DNA from: CAG-1031 sp964391735
GTDB lineage: Bacteria > Bacteroidota > Bacteroidia > Bacteroidales > Muribaculaceae
NCBI GenBank assembly: GCA_964391735.1
Contig: CAYMNF010000003.1
Coordinates: 1-64,000 of the forward strand
Length of the DNA stretch: 64,000 nt
Direction of reading: 5' to 3'
The notes beneath the pieces are model-generated. The model saw only the letters and a list, made by a program, of their open reading frames with translations, was not told where the DNA came from and did not search any database. Made by a program: the position numbers and the translations under genes. Below, in pieces: positions 35,416 to 43,534 of the stretch. Every line of letters starts with the position of its first letter. Positions within the stretch are counted from its first letter, which is position 1.

Positions 35416-36552
35416 GTGGTAAAGAACCCTGTCAAGGAAACACTGCAGACGCGGCTGGCCTTTGCGGCCCTGCCGTCGCTTGGCACCGAGGCCTCAGAGG
35501 AGCTGTTGAACCGGTGTGGCGGTGTTGACGCGTTTTTTGCTATGTCACGGCGCGAGCTTGCTGCACGTGCCGGCCGCGATGCCCCGATTTTTGCCGACGA
35601 CGTACGGCGCAAGGCGCTGGAGAAGGCCGAGGCTGAGGAGCGTTTTGTGATCGCAAACGGCATCAGACCCCTTTGGTTTCTGGATGACGATTATCCCCGT
35701 GCGCTTGCCGACACCCCCGATGCCCCGGTGGTATTGTTCGTGTTGGGCGATGTTGACTTTGACAACAAACACACATTGTCGGTGGTGGGGACAAGACACG
35801 CCACGGCGTATGGGGCCGACTTCACCACCCGATTTGTCAATGAGCTTGCCACCGTTCTGCAGCCCGCGCCCCTGATTGTCAGCGGCCTGGCATACGGCAT
35901 TGACGTCGTCGCCCATCAGGCGGCTTTACGCTCAGGCGCTCCCACGGTTGCCGTCCTTGCCCATGGCTTGCACACCATCTATCCCGCCACACACCGTGAT
36001 GTTGCCAAGCAAATCATATCGTCGGGCGGGGCCCTGGTCACCGAATACTTCTCAGGGACCTCGGCTGCCCGCCGCAACTTCTTGGCCCGCAACCGCATTG
36101 TGGCTGCCCTTAGCGCCGCGACAATCGTCATGGAGAGCGATGTGCGCGGGGGTGCCCTGGCCACGGCCCGTCTGGCCATGGAGTATAACCGTGAGGTGTT
36201 TGCGCTGCCGGGACGCGTCACCGACCAATATTCACGCGGGTGCAACAACCTGATAGCCCGTCAGGCAGCCTCAATCCTGATCTCGGCAGCCGCATTTGCC
36301 GAGAGTATGCATTGGGCAACCTGTGGTGAAGTTGAGGAAAAAGTGGTGCAGCCACAGCTCTTTACCGACCTCAGCCCCCTTGAAAAACTTATTGTAGACC
36401 ACCTCACCTACCACGGGCAGGCGCGGCTCGCCGAACTGCGGGCTGCCACCAATGAGCCCATCTCCCGGTTGATGTCCACTATGGTGGACCTTGAGTTCAG
36501 GGGGATTGTGGTGTCATTGCCCGGCTCAGGGTACGCCCTGGCGACACGCTGA
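35416..36552 (+). CDS. dprA: DNA-processing protein DprA
   Basis: A 378-residue DprA/Smf protein that binds incoming single-stranded DNA and loads RecA during transformation. An N-terminal helix-hairpin region (LPSLGTEASEELLNRCGG) precedes the Rossmann-like core with SGLAYGIDVVAHQAAL, GHGL-type VLAHGLHTIYPATH, RNRIVAALSA and GRVTDQYSRGCNNLI. A winged-helix domain covers about 310-378. The start is GTG 35416, 6 nt after the thioesterase stop. No other competence gene is nearby. Confidence 0.95.
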   Translation: MVKNPVKETLQTRLAFAALPSLGTEASEELLNRCGGVDAFFAMSRRELAARAGRDAPIFADDVRRKALEKAEAEERFVIANGIRPLWFLDDDYPRALADTPDAPVVLFVLGDVDFDNKHTLSVVGTRHATAYGADFTTRFVNELATVLQPAPLIVSGLAYGIDVVAHQAALRSGAPTVAVLAHGLHTIYPATHRDVAKQIISSGGALVTEYFSGTSAARRNFLARNRIVAALSAATIVMESDVRGGALATARLAMEYNREVFALPGRVTDQYSRGCNNLIARQAASILISAAAFAESMHWATCGEVEEKVVQPQLFTDLSPLEKLIVDHLTYHGQARLAELRAATNEPISRLMSTMVDLEFRGIVVSLPGSGYALATR

Positions 36553-36612
36553 CGGGCGGCCTCCTTTTTTACTAATATCCATACTGAATATCTAACCTTA
36601 AATCCTAATAAT

Positions 36613-37485
36613 ATGGCACAAGTAATAGCCCCCTCTGAACTGATTATAAACCCTGACGGCTCGGTTTTTCACCTGCATCTGCGTCCCGACCAGCTATGTG
36701 ACCGCATTATTCTTGTCGGTGACCCCGGCAGGGTTGAGATGGTAGCCTCATTTTTTGACACGCGTGACTATGAGGTCTCAAGCCGCGAGTTCCACACCAT
36801 CGGGGGCACCTATCAGGGCAAACCGATTATGTGCCTGAGCCACGGCATCGGCCCGGATAATATCGACATTGTGATAACCGAGCTGGATGCGTTGGCAAAC
36901 GTTGACTTCAATACCCGTGAGGTCAAGGCTGACAAGCGCCGCCTCTCAATGGTGCGCATCGGCACCAGCGGGGCGCTGCAACCCGAGATTAAACTCGGCA
37001 CCCCCGTCATTGCCGCCAAGGCCATCGGGTTTGACGGTGTGCTCAACTACTACGCCGAGCGCAACGCTGTCGCCGACCTTGAGTTTGAGAAGGCGTTTGT
37101 GGCCAATACCGACTGGAACCCCTTGTGGGCATCGCCATACGTTGTGGATGCCGACCCCTCGTTGGTTGCACAGATAGGCGGTGAGGACATGGTGCGTGGT
37201 GTCACCATTTCGGCCGTGGGTTTTTACGGGCCCCAAGGGCGACAGGTGCGTATGGCACTGGCCAATCCCAACCTTAACCGAACCATTGAGGAGTTCCGCT
37301 TCAAGGATTATAAGGTCACAAATTATGAGATGGAGTCGGCACCGCTGCAGGGATTGAGCAAGATGATGGGACACCGTGCCATGACAGTTTGCTCAATCAT
37401 AGCCAACCGCATGAACAACTCGGCACAGCCCAACTACAAGACCGCTATGCACGACCTCATCGGCACCGTCATCGAGCGGCTCTGA
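36613..37485 (+). CDS. nucleoside phosphorylase (uridine phosphorylase-like)
   Basis: A 290-residue PNP/UDP-family enzyme that cleaves nucleosides with phosphate to base and ribose 1-phosphate. Conserved sites are ILVGDPGRVEMVA (phosphate loop), MVRIGTSGALQPEI, and YEMESAPLQGLSKMMGH containing the ribose-binding Glu-Met-Glu. Length exceeds E. coli Udp by about 35 residues but fits the Bacteroidales relatives. Uridine is the likely substrate, by family. The gene ends with a clear hairpin terminator. Confidence 0.86.
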   Translation: MAQVIAPSELIINPDGSVFHLHLRPDQLCDRIILVGDPGRVEMVASFFDTRDYEVSSREFHTIGGTYQGKPIMCLSHGIGPDNIDIVITELDALANVDFNTREVKADKRRLSMVRIGTSGALQPEIKLGTPVIAAKAIGFDGVLNYYAERNAVADLEFEKAFVANTDWNPLWASPYVVDADPSLVAQIGGEDMVRGVTISAVGFYGPQGRQVRMALANPNLNRTIEEFRFKDYKVTNYEMESAPLQGLSKMMGHRAMTVCSIIANRMNNSAQPNYKTAMHDLIGTVIERL

Positions 37486-37510
37486 CACACCCATATATCG
37501 CTGAAAAACA

Positions 37511-37546
37511 GTTGCATCCCTGAACCTGCGGGGGTGCAACTTTGTT
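37511..37546 (+). terminator. terminator after the nucleoside phosphorylase gene
   Basis: A 10-bp stem GTTGCATCCC (37511-37520) / GGGGTGCAAC (37531-37540), with one G-U pair and a 10-nt loop, followed by TTTGTT. Confidence 0.75.
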
Positions 37547-37588
37547 ATATAGCTATAAATCTCATGTTCAAAAAAAACAGTTGTAAAG

Positions 37589-38227
37589 ATGAAGAAACTG
37601 ATGATTATGGCCATAGGCCTGTTGGGTATAATGGTCACGGGTTGTAGCCCTTATGCGCTGGTTAACAGCCAGGTATATAACAATGCCGACCTTGCGGCAT
37701 ACAAGACATTCCGTATCGTTACCCCTGAGGAGGGCCACCTGCCCCCGGGCATGCAGGAGGTCACCTATTACAACATCGCCGCTGCCATACGTGAGCAGAT
37801 GGTTGAGCGCGGCTACACCGAGGATGCCACATCACCCTTGCTCATCAACATCGGTCTTACCGTCAAACAAGAGATTGCCACCGAGCCGGCTCTGCCCCCG
37901 GGTGGAGTGCCCTACGCCCCCGGTTATGGTCCCGGCTACGGCCCCTATGGCGGATATTACCCCTACTTCATGTGGCCGAGGTATAACTACTGGAACTCAT
38001 ACTACCAGAACGCCCAGGTTATCACCGGCATTTATCATGAGGGCGTCCTGACAATGGATATGGTGAACATTCAGGAGAAGTTGCCCCTGTACTCAGCATC
38101 GGTTGCCACCATCCTTAACAATGGACAGGGAATGGCTCAGTTCCGCAATCTGCAGGGTATAGCCGAGGCAGTACAGACGCTATTCTCAAAATATCCTGTA
38201 CCCTTGTTGCCGCAATATAAGCATTGA
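37589..38227 (+). CDS. DUF4136 domain-containing lipoprotein
   Basis: A 212-residue lipoprotein (signal MKKLMIMAIGLLGIMVTGC, Cys19). The body fits DUF4136: YKTFRIVTPEEG, YNIAAAIREQMVERGY and a strand-rich middle. An unusual Gly/Tyr/Pro-rich insert (about 108-135; GYGPGYGPYGGYYPY) interrupts the domain and may be a flexible surface loop. Function of the family is unknown. It stands alone between the phosphorylase terminator and the convergent capA gene, 22 nt away. Confidence 0.82.
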   Translation: MKKLMIMAIGLLGIMVTGCSPYALVNSQVYNNADLAAYKTFRIVTPEEGHLPPGMQEVTYYNIAAAIREQMVERGYTEDATSPLLINIGLTVKQEIATEPALPPGGVPYAPGYGPGYGPYGGYYPYFMWPRYNYWNSYYQNAQVITGIYHEGVLTMDMVNIQEKLPLYSASVATILNNGQGMAQFRNLQGIAEAVQTLFSKYPVPLLPQYKH

Positions 38228-38249
38228 AAGTAATCCCCTGACGTCCCGC

Positions 38250-39383
38250 TTATTTGTTCAGGATTTCCCCTTGGGGGGTGATGAGCAGCGGGGCATCCGG
38301 CGAGTCCAGATGCGTCAGGGAGCGAATTTGATTGATAACAGCTCCGGAGGTGTCGGGTTGTGGCCCGCCACCTCTTTGTTGTATGTAGGGGTGGATTTGT
38401 CCGCTGAGGAAGCGGCCATCCCCGTCGGTCTTTACTGTCATCACCGGTGCATGGCCGCTGATACCCGATATCGTCATGCGGTAGGGGGTGACAAAGTTGC
38501 CCAGCGAGTAGAAGATGATACGGTCCTTGTACATATCCACAGCGCGGGTTACGTGCGGGCCGTGGCCAAAGACAATGTCGGCCCCCGCATCTATGGCAGC
38601 ACGTGCAAATGCGCGGCCGTTACCACGTGGCTGTCCAAAGGCCGATTCGGTTTTGTCGGGTTGGCGCGTATGGCTCTGGCCCTCCTCACCATGGTGGAAC
38701 GACACCACAACAATGTCTGACTGCCCGGCAAGCTGTTGTACAACCCGACGTACCTTCGCCAGGTCGTTAAGGTTGGTGGTGCCGCGGCTGAATCCGAATG
38801 CCGCAAACCCTATGCGGCGCCCGGCACGCTCAACCACCGTGGTCTCGCACTCTCCCTCAATGCCGGCGTATGCAATCCCAAGGCTGTCAAGGGTTGACAT
38901 CGTTGAACGCAACCCCACCGGCCCCAGGTCGTTAACATGATTATTGGCAATGGACACGGCATCAACCCCCGCATCGGTAAGCAAAGAAGCGTACTTTTGA
39001 GGCATTCTGAAGACAAACCACGTCTTGGGATTGCTGCCCGGCTTGGGCGTCCCCCCTCGGTCCAGCAGTACACCCTCAAGATTCAAGGCCGCGAAGTCGG
39101 CACCCTCGAGCACCTCTTTTACCTGCGCAAACAGTCCCTCGGGGTTAGCGGGGAGGTACGCCCCGTGGGAGTCGTCGGGGAAGGTGGTACCCATCATGGT
39201 GTCACCGGCAAAGGCAAACGTTATGGTGTCATTTGCCGGCGGGGCCGGGGTGGGAACGCTGTCGGCGTCAGCGGTGAGCGGCACGGCGTTGTCGGTGGCC
39301 TCGGCACTGTTGTTGTGGCCGCACGCTATGGTTACAAACGCTAACGCCACGGCTGCGGTTGCTATGATTGTGTTCAACCTCAT
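38250..39383 (-). CDS. CapA family (PGA_cap) metallophosphatase-like lipoprotein
   Basis: A 377-residue protein of the CapA/PgsA calcineurin-like family linked to poly-gamma-glutamate capsule synthesis. The lipoprotein signal ends FVTIAC (Cys21). The domain shows FAFAGDTMMGTTFPDD, ALNLEGVLLDRG, SIANNHVNDLG, VVSFHHGEEG and GHGPHVTRAVDMY, the usual metal-site pattern. The start at 39383 (MRLNTIIATAAV) is chosen because the upstream extension lacks a signal. It is third in the DUF1015-membrane protein-CapA operon. No pgsB/C genes are nearby, so a capsule role is uncertain. Confidence 0.85.
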   Translation of the reverse strand: MRLNTIIATAAVALAFVTIACGHNNSAEATDNAVPLTADADSVPTPAPPANDTITFAFAGDTMMGTTFPDDSHGAYLPANPEGLFAQVKEVLEGADFAALNLEGVLLDRGGTPKPGSNPKTWFVFRMPQKYASLLTDAGVDAVSIANNHVNDLGPVGLRSTMSTLDSLGIAYAGIEGECETTVVERAGRRIGFAAFGFSRGTTNLNDLAKVRRVVQQLAGQSDIVVVSFHHGEEGQSHTRQPDKTESAFGQPRGNGRAFARAAIDAGADIVFGHGPHVTRAVDMYKDRIIFYSLGNFVTPYRMTISGISGHAPVMTVKTDGDGRFLSGQIHPYIQQRGGGPQPDTSGAVINQIRSLTHLDSPDAPLLITPQGEILNK

Positions 39384-39390
39384 ATATCTC

Positions 39391-39864
39391 TCATTTTTTA
39401 TCTTGTGGGAGTGGGTCAAGCGGCTTAAGGATGCCCGCCTCATCCGGCAGCAAAATGATGGCCCGGGGATGTCGCAAAAATATCTTTGTGCGCGTCAGTC
39501 CCCTCAGCCTCTCCGGGCCGATCTTTTCGGGTTCAATCTCGGGGTTCTCGGGATACTCGATAGTCAGCACCGGCCCTTTGTCAAGGGTGACACGCCGGGG
39601 GAGCACAGCCCGCCGGTAGTCGGGAGACAACACGGCAAACAGGGCCACGTTGGCCAATATGCCGGGGATTATTACGCACAGCCACATAAAGGCCACCACC
39701 GCCCAACGCAGGTCCCGCAACGCCACGGCAAGTGCAAAAAACAGTAGCACGGGATAGAGCGTTAGCCAACGCCTACGCACACAAAAGTCGGCCGTCAGGG
39801 CGCGCAGAAGGCGCCCCGGGCCGACAGTATATGTGGCGGTTGTGAATCGCGGGGTATCAGTCAA
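39391..39864 (-). CDS. small membrane protein of unknown function
   Basis: A 157-residue protein with two transmembrane helices (about 38-52 and 54-78, LYPVLLFFALAVAL and VAFMWLCVIIPGILANVALF) and a cytosolic C-terminal domain. The start is TTG at 39864, overlapping the DUF1015 stop by 8 nt; no ATG lies near, so coupled translation is likely. CapA starts 7 nt downstream. I recognise no family. The layout (two helices, PH-like C-terminal half) is only suggestive. Confidence 0.68.
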   Translation of the reverse strand: MTDTPRFTTATYTVGPGRLLRALTADFCVRRRWLTLYPVLLFFALAVALRDLRWAVVAFMWLCVIIPGILANVALFAVLSPDYRRAVLPRRVTLDKGPVLTIEYPENPEIEPEKIGPERLRGLTRTKIFLRHPRAIILLPDEAGILKPLDPLPQDKK

Positions 39865-41104
39865 GACGGTGTATAATCAGGCCCGAACGCAATTTGGGCT
39901 CAAACCATGTGGTCTTTGGGGGCATTATGTTGCCGCTGTCGGCAATGTCCATAAGTTGTTGCATTGACACGGGATACAGTGCCAGAGCCATGGCCATCTC
40001 GCCGCTGTCAACGCGTTTCTTCAGCTCACCCAAGCCGCGTATGCCACCCACAAAGTCGATGCGTTTGTCTGAGCGCAGGTCGGTAATGCCAAGGATGTCA
40101 CGCAGAATCAGGTCTGACGAAACGGTTACATCAAGCACACCAATGGGGTCCTCGTCATTATAGGTGCCGGGTTTGGCGGTGAGGCTGTACCAGCGCCCGT
40201 CAAGGTAGAGTGAGAAGTTGTGAAGGGCGTTGGGGCGATAGGGCTCGTCGGTACCTTTCTCTTCAACGATAAAGTTCTCACGCAGCTTGTCAAGGAATTG
40301 TGCGGGGCTCAGGCCGTTGAGGTCGCGTACAACGCGGTTGTAGTCAATGATTTTGAGGTGTGAGGCCGGGAAGGCTACTGCCAGGAAGTAGTTATACTCC
40401 TCGTCACCGCGGTGGTTGGGGTTCTGTTGGGCTTTTTCGTTACCCACCAGGGCGGCAGCGGCTGAGCGATGGTGGCCGTCAGCAATGTACAGGTGCGGCA
40501 TCTTGGCGAACTCCTCGGTGATGGTCTTCGTCATCTCGGGGTCCTCGATTACCCAGAAGGTGTGGCCGAAGCCCTCGGCTGAGGTGAAGTTATATTCAGG
40601 CTCCGTTTTGGAGACAGTGTCAATTATTGACTGCAGTTTGCTGTTGTCGGGGAAAGCAAAGAAAACCGGCTCGATGTTGGCGTTGTTGACGCGCACATGT
40701 TTCATGCGGTCCTCCTCCTTGTCACGGCGGGTAAGCTCATGTTTCTTGATGCGCCCCTCCATATAGTCCTGCACGTTGGCGGCAACGACAAAGCCGTATT
40801 GTGTGCGGCCGTCCATGGTCTGGGCGTATATATAGTAGTGGTCCTCGGGGTCCTGAACAAGCCACCCCTTGTCTTGCCAAAGGTTGAAGTTTTCAACGGC
40901 CTTGCCATAGACGCGCTCGTCATGCTCATCGGTGCCTTCAGGGAAGTTGATCTCCGGTTTGATGATGTGGTAGAGCGACATGGGGTTACCCTCAGCTTCA
41001 GCGCGTGCCTCGGCTGAATTCAGTACATCGTACGGGCGTGAGGATACCTGCGCCGCAATCTCTTTGGGCGGACGTATGCCGCGAAACGGTTTAACTTTTG
41101 CCAT
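39857..41104 (-). CDS. DUF1015 family protein
   Basis: A 415-residue cytoplasmic protein matching DUF1015: the opening VKPFRGIRPPKEIAAQVSSR, PYDVLNSAEARAEAEGNP and the hallmark LYIADGHHRSAAAALV. The ADGHHR motif is reminiscent of the ParB/SerK fold, and a kinase-like activity on small molecules has been considered for relatives. That remains inference. It is first in a three-gene operon with a full promoter about 40 nt upstream. Confidence 0.85.
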   Translation of the reverse strand: MAKVKPFRGIRPPKEIAAQVSSRPYDVLNSAEARAEAEGNPMSLYHIIKPEINFPEGTDEHDERVYGKAVENFNLWQDKGWLVQDPEDHYYIYAQTMDGRTQYGFVVAANVQDYMEGRIKKHELTRRDKEEDRMKHVRVNNANIEPVFFAFPDNSKLQSIIDTVSKTEPEYNFTSAEGFGHTFWVIEDPEMTKTITEEFAKMPHLYIADGHHRSAAAALVGNEKAQQNPNHRGDEEYNYFLAVAFPASHLKIIDYNRVVRDLNGLSPAQFLDKLRENFIVEEKGTDEPYRPNALHNFSLYLDGRWYSLTAKPGTYNDEDPIGVLDVTVSSDLILRDILGITDLRSDKRIDFVGGIRGLGELKKRVDSGEMAMALALYPVSMQQLMDIADSGNIMPPKTTWFEPKLRSGLIIHRLD

Positions 41105-41144
41105 GGTGTTTTTTAAGGTATAAGTTGTTTTTTGGTTATCGCCG

Positions 41145-41175
41145 CAAATATAATCATTAACCCCGAAACGGCAAA
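41145..41175 (-). promoter_or_regulatory. promoter of the DUF1015 operon
   Basis: Minus-strand TTTG (41175-41172), 19-nt spacer, TATATTTG (41152-41145). The ATG at 41104 follows after 40 nt. Confidence 0.72.
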
Positions 41176-41204
41176 CACGGTGCGCACGCGGGCGTGATGC
41201 TTTT

Positions 41205-42377
41205 TCAGATGTGCAAATCCTGTGCGCGGCAAATCTCGGTTGAGGTCTCGCCGATGCGCCCGTTATATTGATTTACCCCGGTGTAGACGCGTATAAAGTC
41301 AACCCCCGGCAGCTGCACCCGGTTGCCCAGGGCATCAACGGCGTTGCTGATGTCAAAGCTGTTGAGGGCTGCTTGGTCGTTGGGGTGGTTGTCGGCATAC
41401 CCCCAGTCATAACAGGTAAGGGAGCTACCTATCCCGGGGACGGTGGTGCCATTCGGGGGGAGGCATGTGCCGCTGAAGCTTATCTGCTCGGCATCAACCC
41501 ACAGGGGCCAGTAGCTTTGGTCGTGGAAGGTGTTTTTGGCTATGTACCCCGTGGTGCCGCGGTTGTCGGTCCACGCTATGTATTCGGGGTCGCTGATAAA
41601 TGCGTTTCCCCCCGGTGCCGGGGCTTTGTCAGCCTCAGGTCGGGTATAGGTTATCCCGTATCCGAATATCGTCAGGGGGTTGTCATGCTCGCTGCCGCGC
41701 AGCTCATACCATGCGTCGTCGGGCAAACCGTTACAGTTTGCGTCAAAGCTAACCATCACGATACCCGGCTCGGCAGAACCCGCTTTGCGCTCACCGCCGG
41801 TATACTCATAGAAGGCATTTCCCCATATCCTTATGTCCGGCTCCCCGGCAACATCCATAACCGTATGGTCAAACCTGAAGGTTACGTATCCGCCGAATCC
41901 CCCCAACGAAATCAACTCATCCCGGGTCTCGCGCACAGCCTCGGTACACTTCCGCAGCATGTCGGCATACGTGTCCCCCTCATCATATTGCGGCATGGTG
42001 TTTACAAACTGCCCCGGGGCCGGGAAGTATTCCAGCACTTCAGCTATGTAGGGGCTATATGCCACCTCCTCCTCAAGCACAATGACCTCAATCTGGTGTT
42101 GAAAGGACTTGCCCCCGTCAGTAATTTCATACTCAATGTGGTAGGTGCCCGGCCGCGAGGCAATAAAAATATATTCCTTCCCGGTTGACACCTCTTGCCC
42201 GTCAACAATCCATCGGCAGGAGGTACCGGTTATGGCGGGCCGCAGGGGTAACTTTTGCAGCCGCTCAATGCGGTAAATGTCATCCAACCCGGTGCTGACG
42301 GTGGGGATGTCCTCATTGCAGGAGCCCAGCCACAGGAGCATGCCGCAAAGTATTATATGCAAAAGGTGTTTCTTCAT
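41205..42377 (-). CDS. PKD-type cell-surface lipoprotein of the BtuB/BtuG-like locus
   Basis: A 390-residue lipoprotein (signal ending LLWLGSC, Cys20). An N-terminal PKD-like Ig domain (about 38-100; SRPGTYHIEYEITDGG) is followed by a larger beta-rich domain with SLGGFGGYVTFRFDHTVMDV and DIRIWGNAFYEY. That second motif recurs in surface proteins adjacent to BtuB homologues. The start at 42377 overlaps the BtuG-like stop (ATGA). It is probably an accessory surface binder for the same ligand as the receptor. Direct function is unknown. Confidence 0.76.
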   Translation of the reverse strand: MKKHLLHIILCGMLLWLGSCNEDIPTVSTGLDDIYRIERLQKLPLRPAITGTSCRWIVDGQEVSTGKEYIFIASRPGTYHIEYEITDGGKSFQHQIEVIVLEEEVAYSPYIAEVLEYFPAPGQFVNTMPQYDEGDTYADMLRKCTEAVRETRDELISLGGFGGYVTFRFDHTVMDVAGEPDIRIWGNAFYEYTGGERKAGSAEPGIVMVSFDANCNGLPDDAWYELRGSEHDNPLTIFGYGITYTRPEADKAPAPGGNAFISDPEYIAWTDNRGTTGYIAKNTFHDQSYWPLWVDAEQISFSGTCLPPNGTTVPGIGSSLTCYDWGYADNHPNDQAALNSFDISNAVDALGNRVQLPGVDFIRVYTGVNQYNGRIGETSTEICRAQDLHI

Positions 42378-43534
42378 CTTGTTAAAAAAGCTACATGAGC
42401 CGGGATGTCGCCGGTGCGCACGCTCCACTTCAGGGTGCCTTGCCTCGTGAAACAGTACAGGGTCCCTGAGGAGACATAATTCTTTGCATCGGTGACAAAA
42501 ATATCTCCCGTCTCGGGATGCACGGCTATGCCGTATGGCCTGGAAATCATGCGCCGGGTTTCTTCGGCTATAAAACTGTTTGAGACAAGTTGCTTGGTGC
42601 GCACGTCAATCACGCCATAGCTGACAGTGTTGGTGAGGGTCACATCGCTCCATTGCGTTGAGATTACCAACAGTGAGTCTCCCGAAAAAGCCATGCTTGA
42701 ACAGGGTATGTTCAGCGTGTCGGTGACAGCAAGCCGGCTGTGCCCCGGTTTTTTGTCAAGCACAAAGATGCGCGAAGGTATCTCCTCATGGTTGCCGCCG
42801 GATGTTACCCACACTTTGCCATACCGGTCCTTTTTGCAGCCATGCAGGTTTATGCCTACCGGTATCTGCTCAACTTGCTTGAAGTCAGACAGTTTAATCA
42901 CCGAGACCGTGTGGTCATAGTTCGGCGCACGGTATCCCCCTGAGTTTGCAACGTACATATACTCCCCGACCACGGCCATCTCTTCAGGCTGGTATCCCAC
43001 CGACACCTGCCGCGTCACCTTTAGCTGCAGGGTGTCAACCTCATAGACAGCGCCCTTGGGAGCATCGGGTGAGACATGCACGGGGCCGACATAGCTGCTG
43101 ACGTAGGCCCGCCCGCCGTCAAAGGCTAAGGAACGGCAGTTGGGGATATCAATCTGCCCTAAGCGCACGCCGCTGACGGCATCTAATACCTCAACCTTGT
43201 GTGAGCAGTTAACCACAATATATAGTTTGGAACCGTATATGCCTATGGCATTGCCCACATCACCAAGCTCCTTTATCACACCGGGATTCTTCTCGGCATA
43301 TATGTTGCGGCAATACAGGCCTGTGAGGTAGTCATAGAAATCAACCGTGCACTTGTTTGACCCCATATTGCCCTCGTTGACAAGATAGAAACCCACAACT
43401 TTTGACCCCTCGGGGGCGAAGTCTCCCACCGGCGTATACTCTGTGGGGATGATTACCTCATCCTCACGGCAAGATGCCAAAATTGCGAGCATGAGGCATA
43501 TAAGCAGTTTGCCGGGCAGCGCGGGTCGTATCAT
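42374..43534 (-). CDS. BtuG-like YncE/DUF5074 beta-propeller lipoprotein
   Basis: A 386-residue lipoprotein (signal ending AILASC, Cys22) with a seven-bladed propeller. Key stretches are FYLVNEGNMGSNKCTVDFYD, VKELGDVGN-like IKELGDVGNAIGIYG, VGYQPEEMAVVGEYMYVANS and the closing SVRTGDIPAHVAFLTR. These are the segments I recall from BtuG, the surface cobalamin-binding protein of gut Bacteroides. The gene lies directly after the TonB receptor with a 4-nt overlap, the arrangement seen for BtuB-BtuG. Corrinoid binding is therefore likely but not proven. Confidence 0.8.
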   Translation of the reverse strand: MIRPALPGKLLICLMLAILASCREDEVIIPTEYTPVGDFAPEGSKVVGFYLVNEGNMGSNKCTVDFYDYLTGLYCRNIYAEKNPGVIKELGDVGNAIGIYGSKLYIVVNCSHKVEVLDAVSGVRLGQIDIPNCRSLAFDGGRAYVSSYVGPVHVSPDAPKGAVYEVDTLQLKVTRQVSVGYQPEEMAVVGEYMYVANSGGYRAPNYDHTVSVIKLSDFKQVEQIPVGINLHGCKKDRYGKVWVTSGGNHEEIPSRIFVLDKKPGHSRLAVTDTLNIPCSSMAFSGDSLLVISTQWSDVTLTNTVSYGVIDVRTKQLVSNSFIAEETRRMISRPYGIAVHPETGDIFVTDAKNYVSSGTLYCFTRQGTLKWSVRTGDIPAHVAFLTR

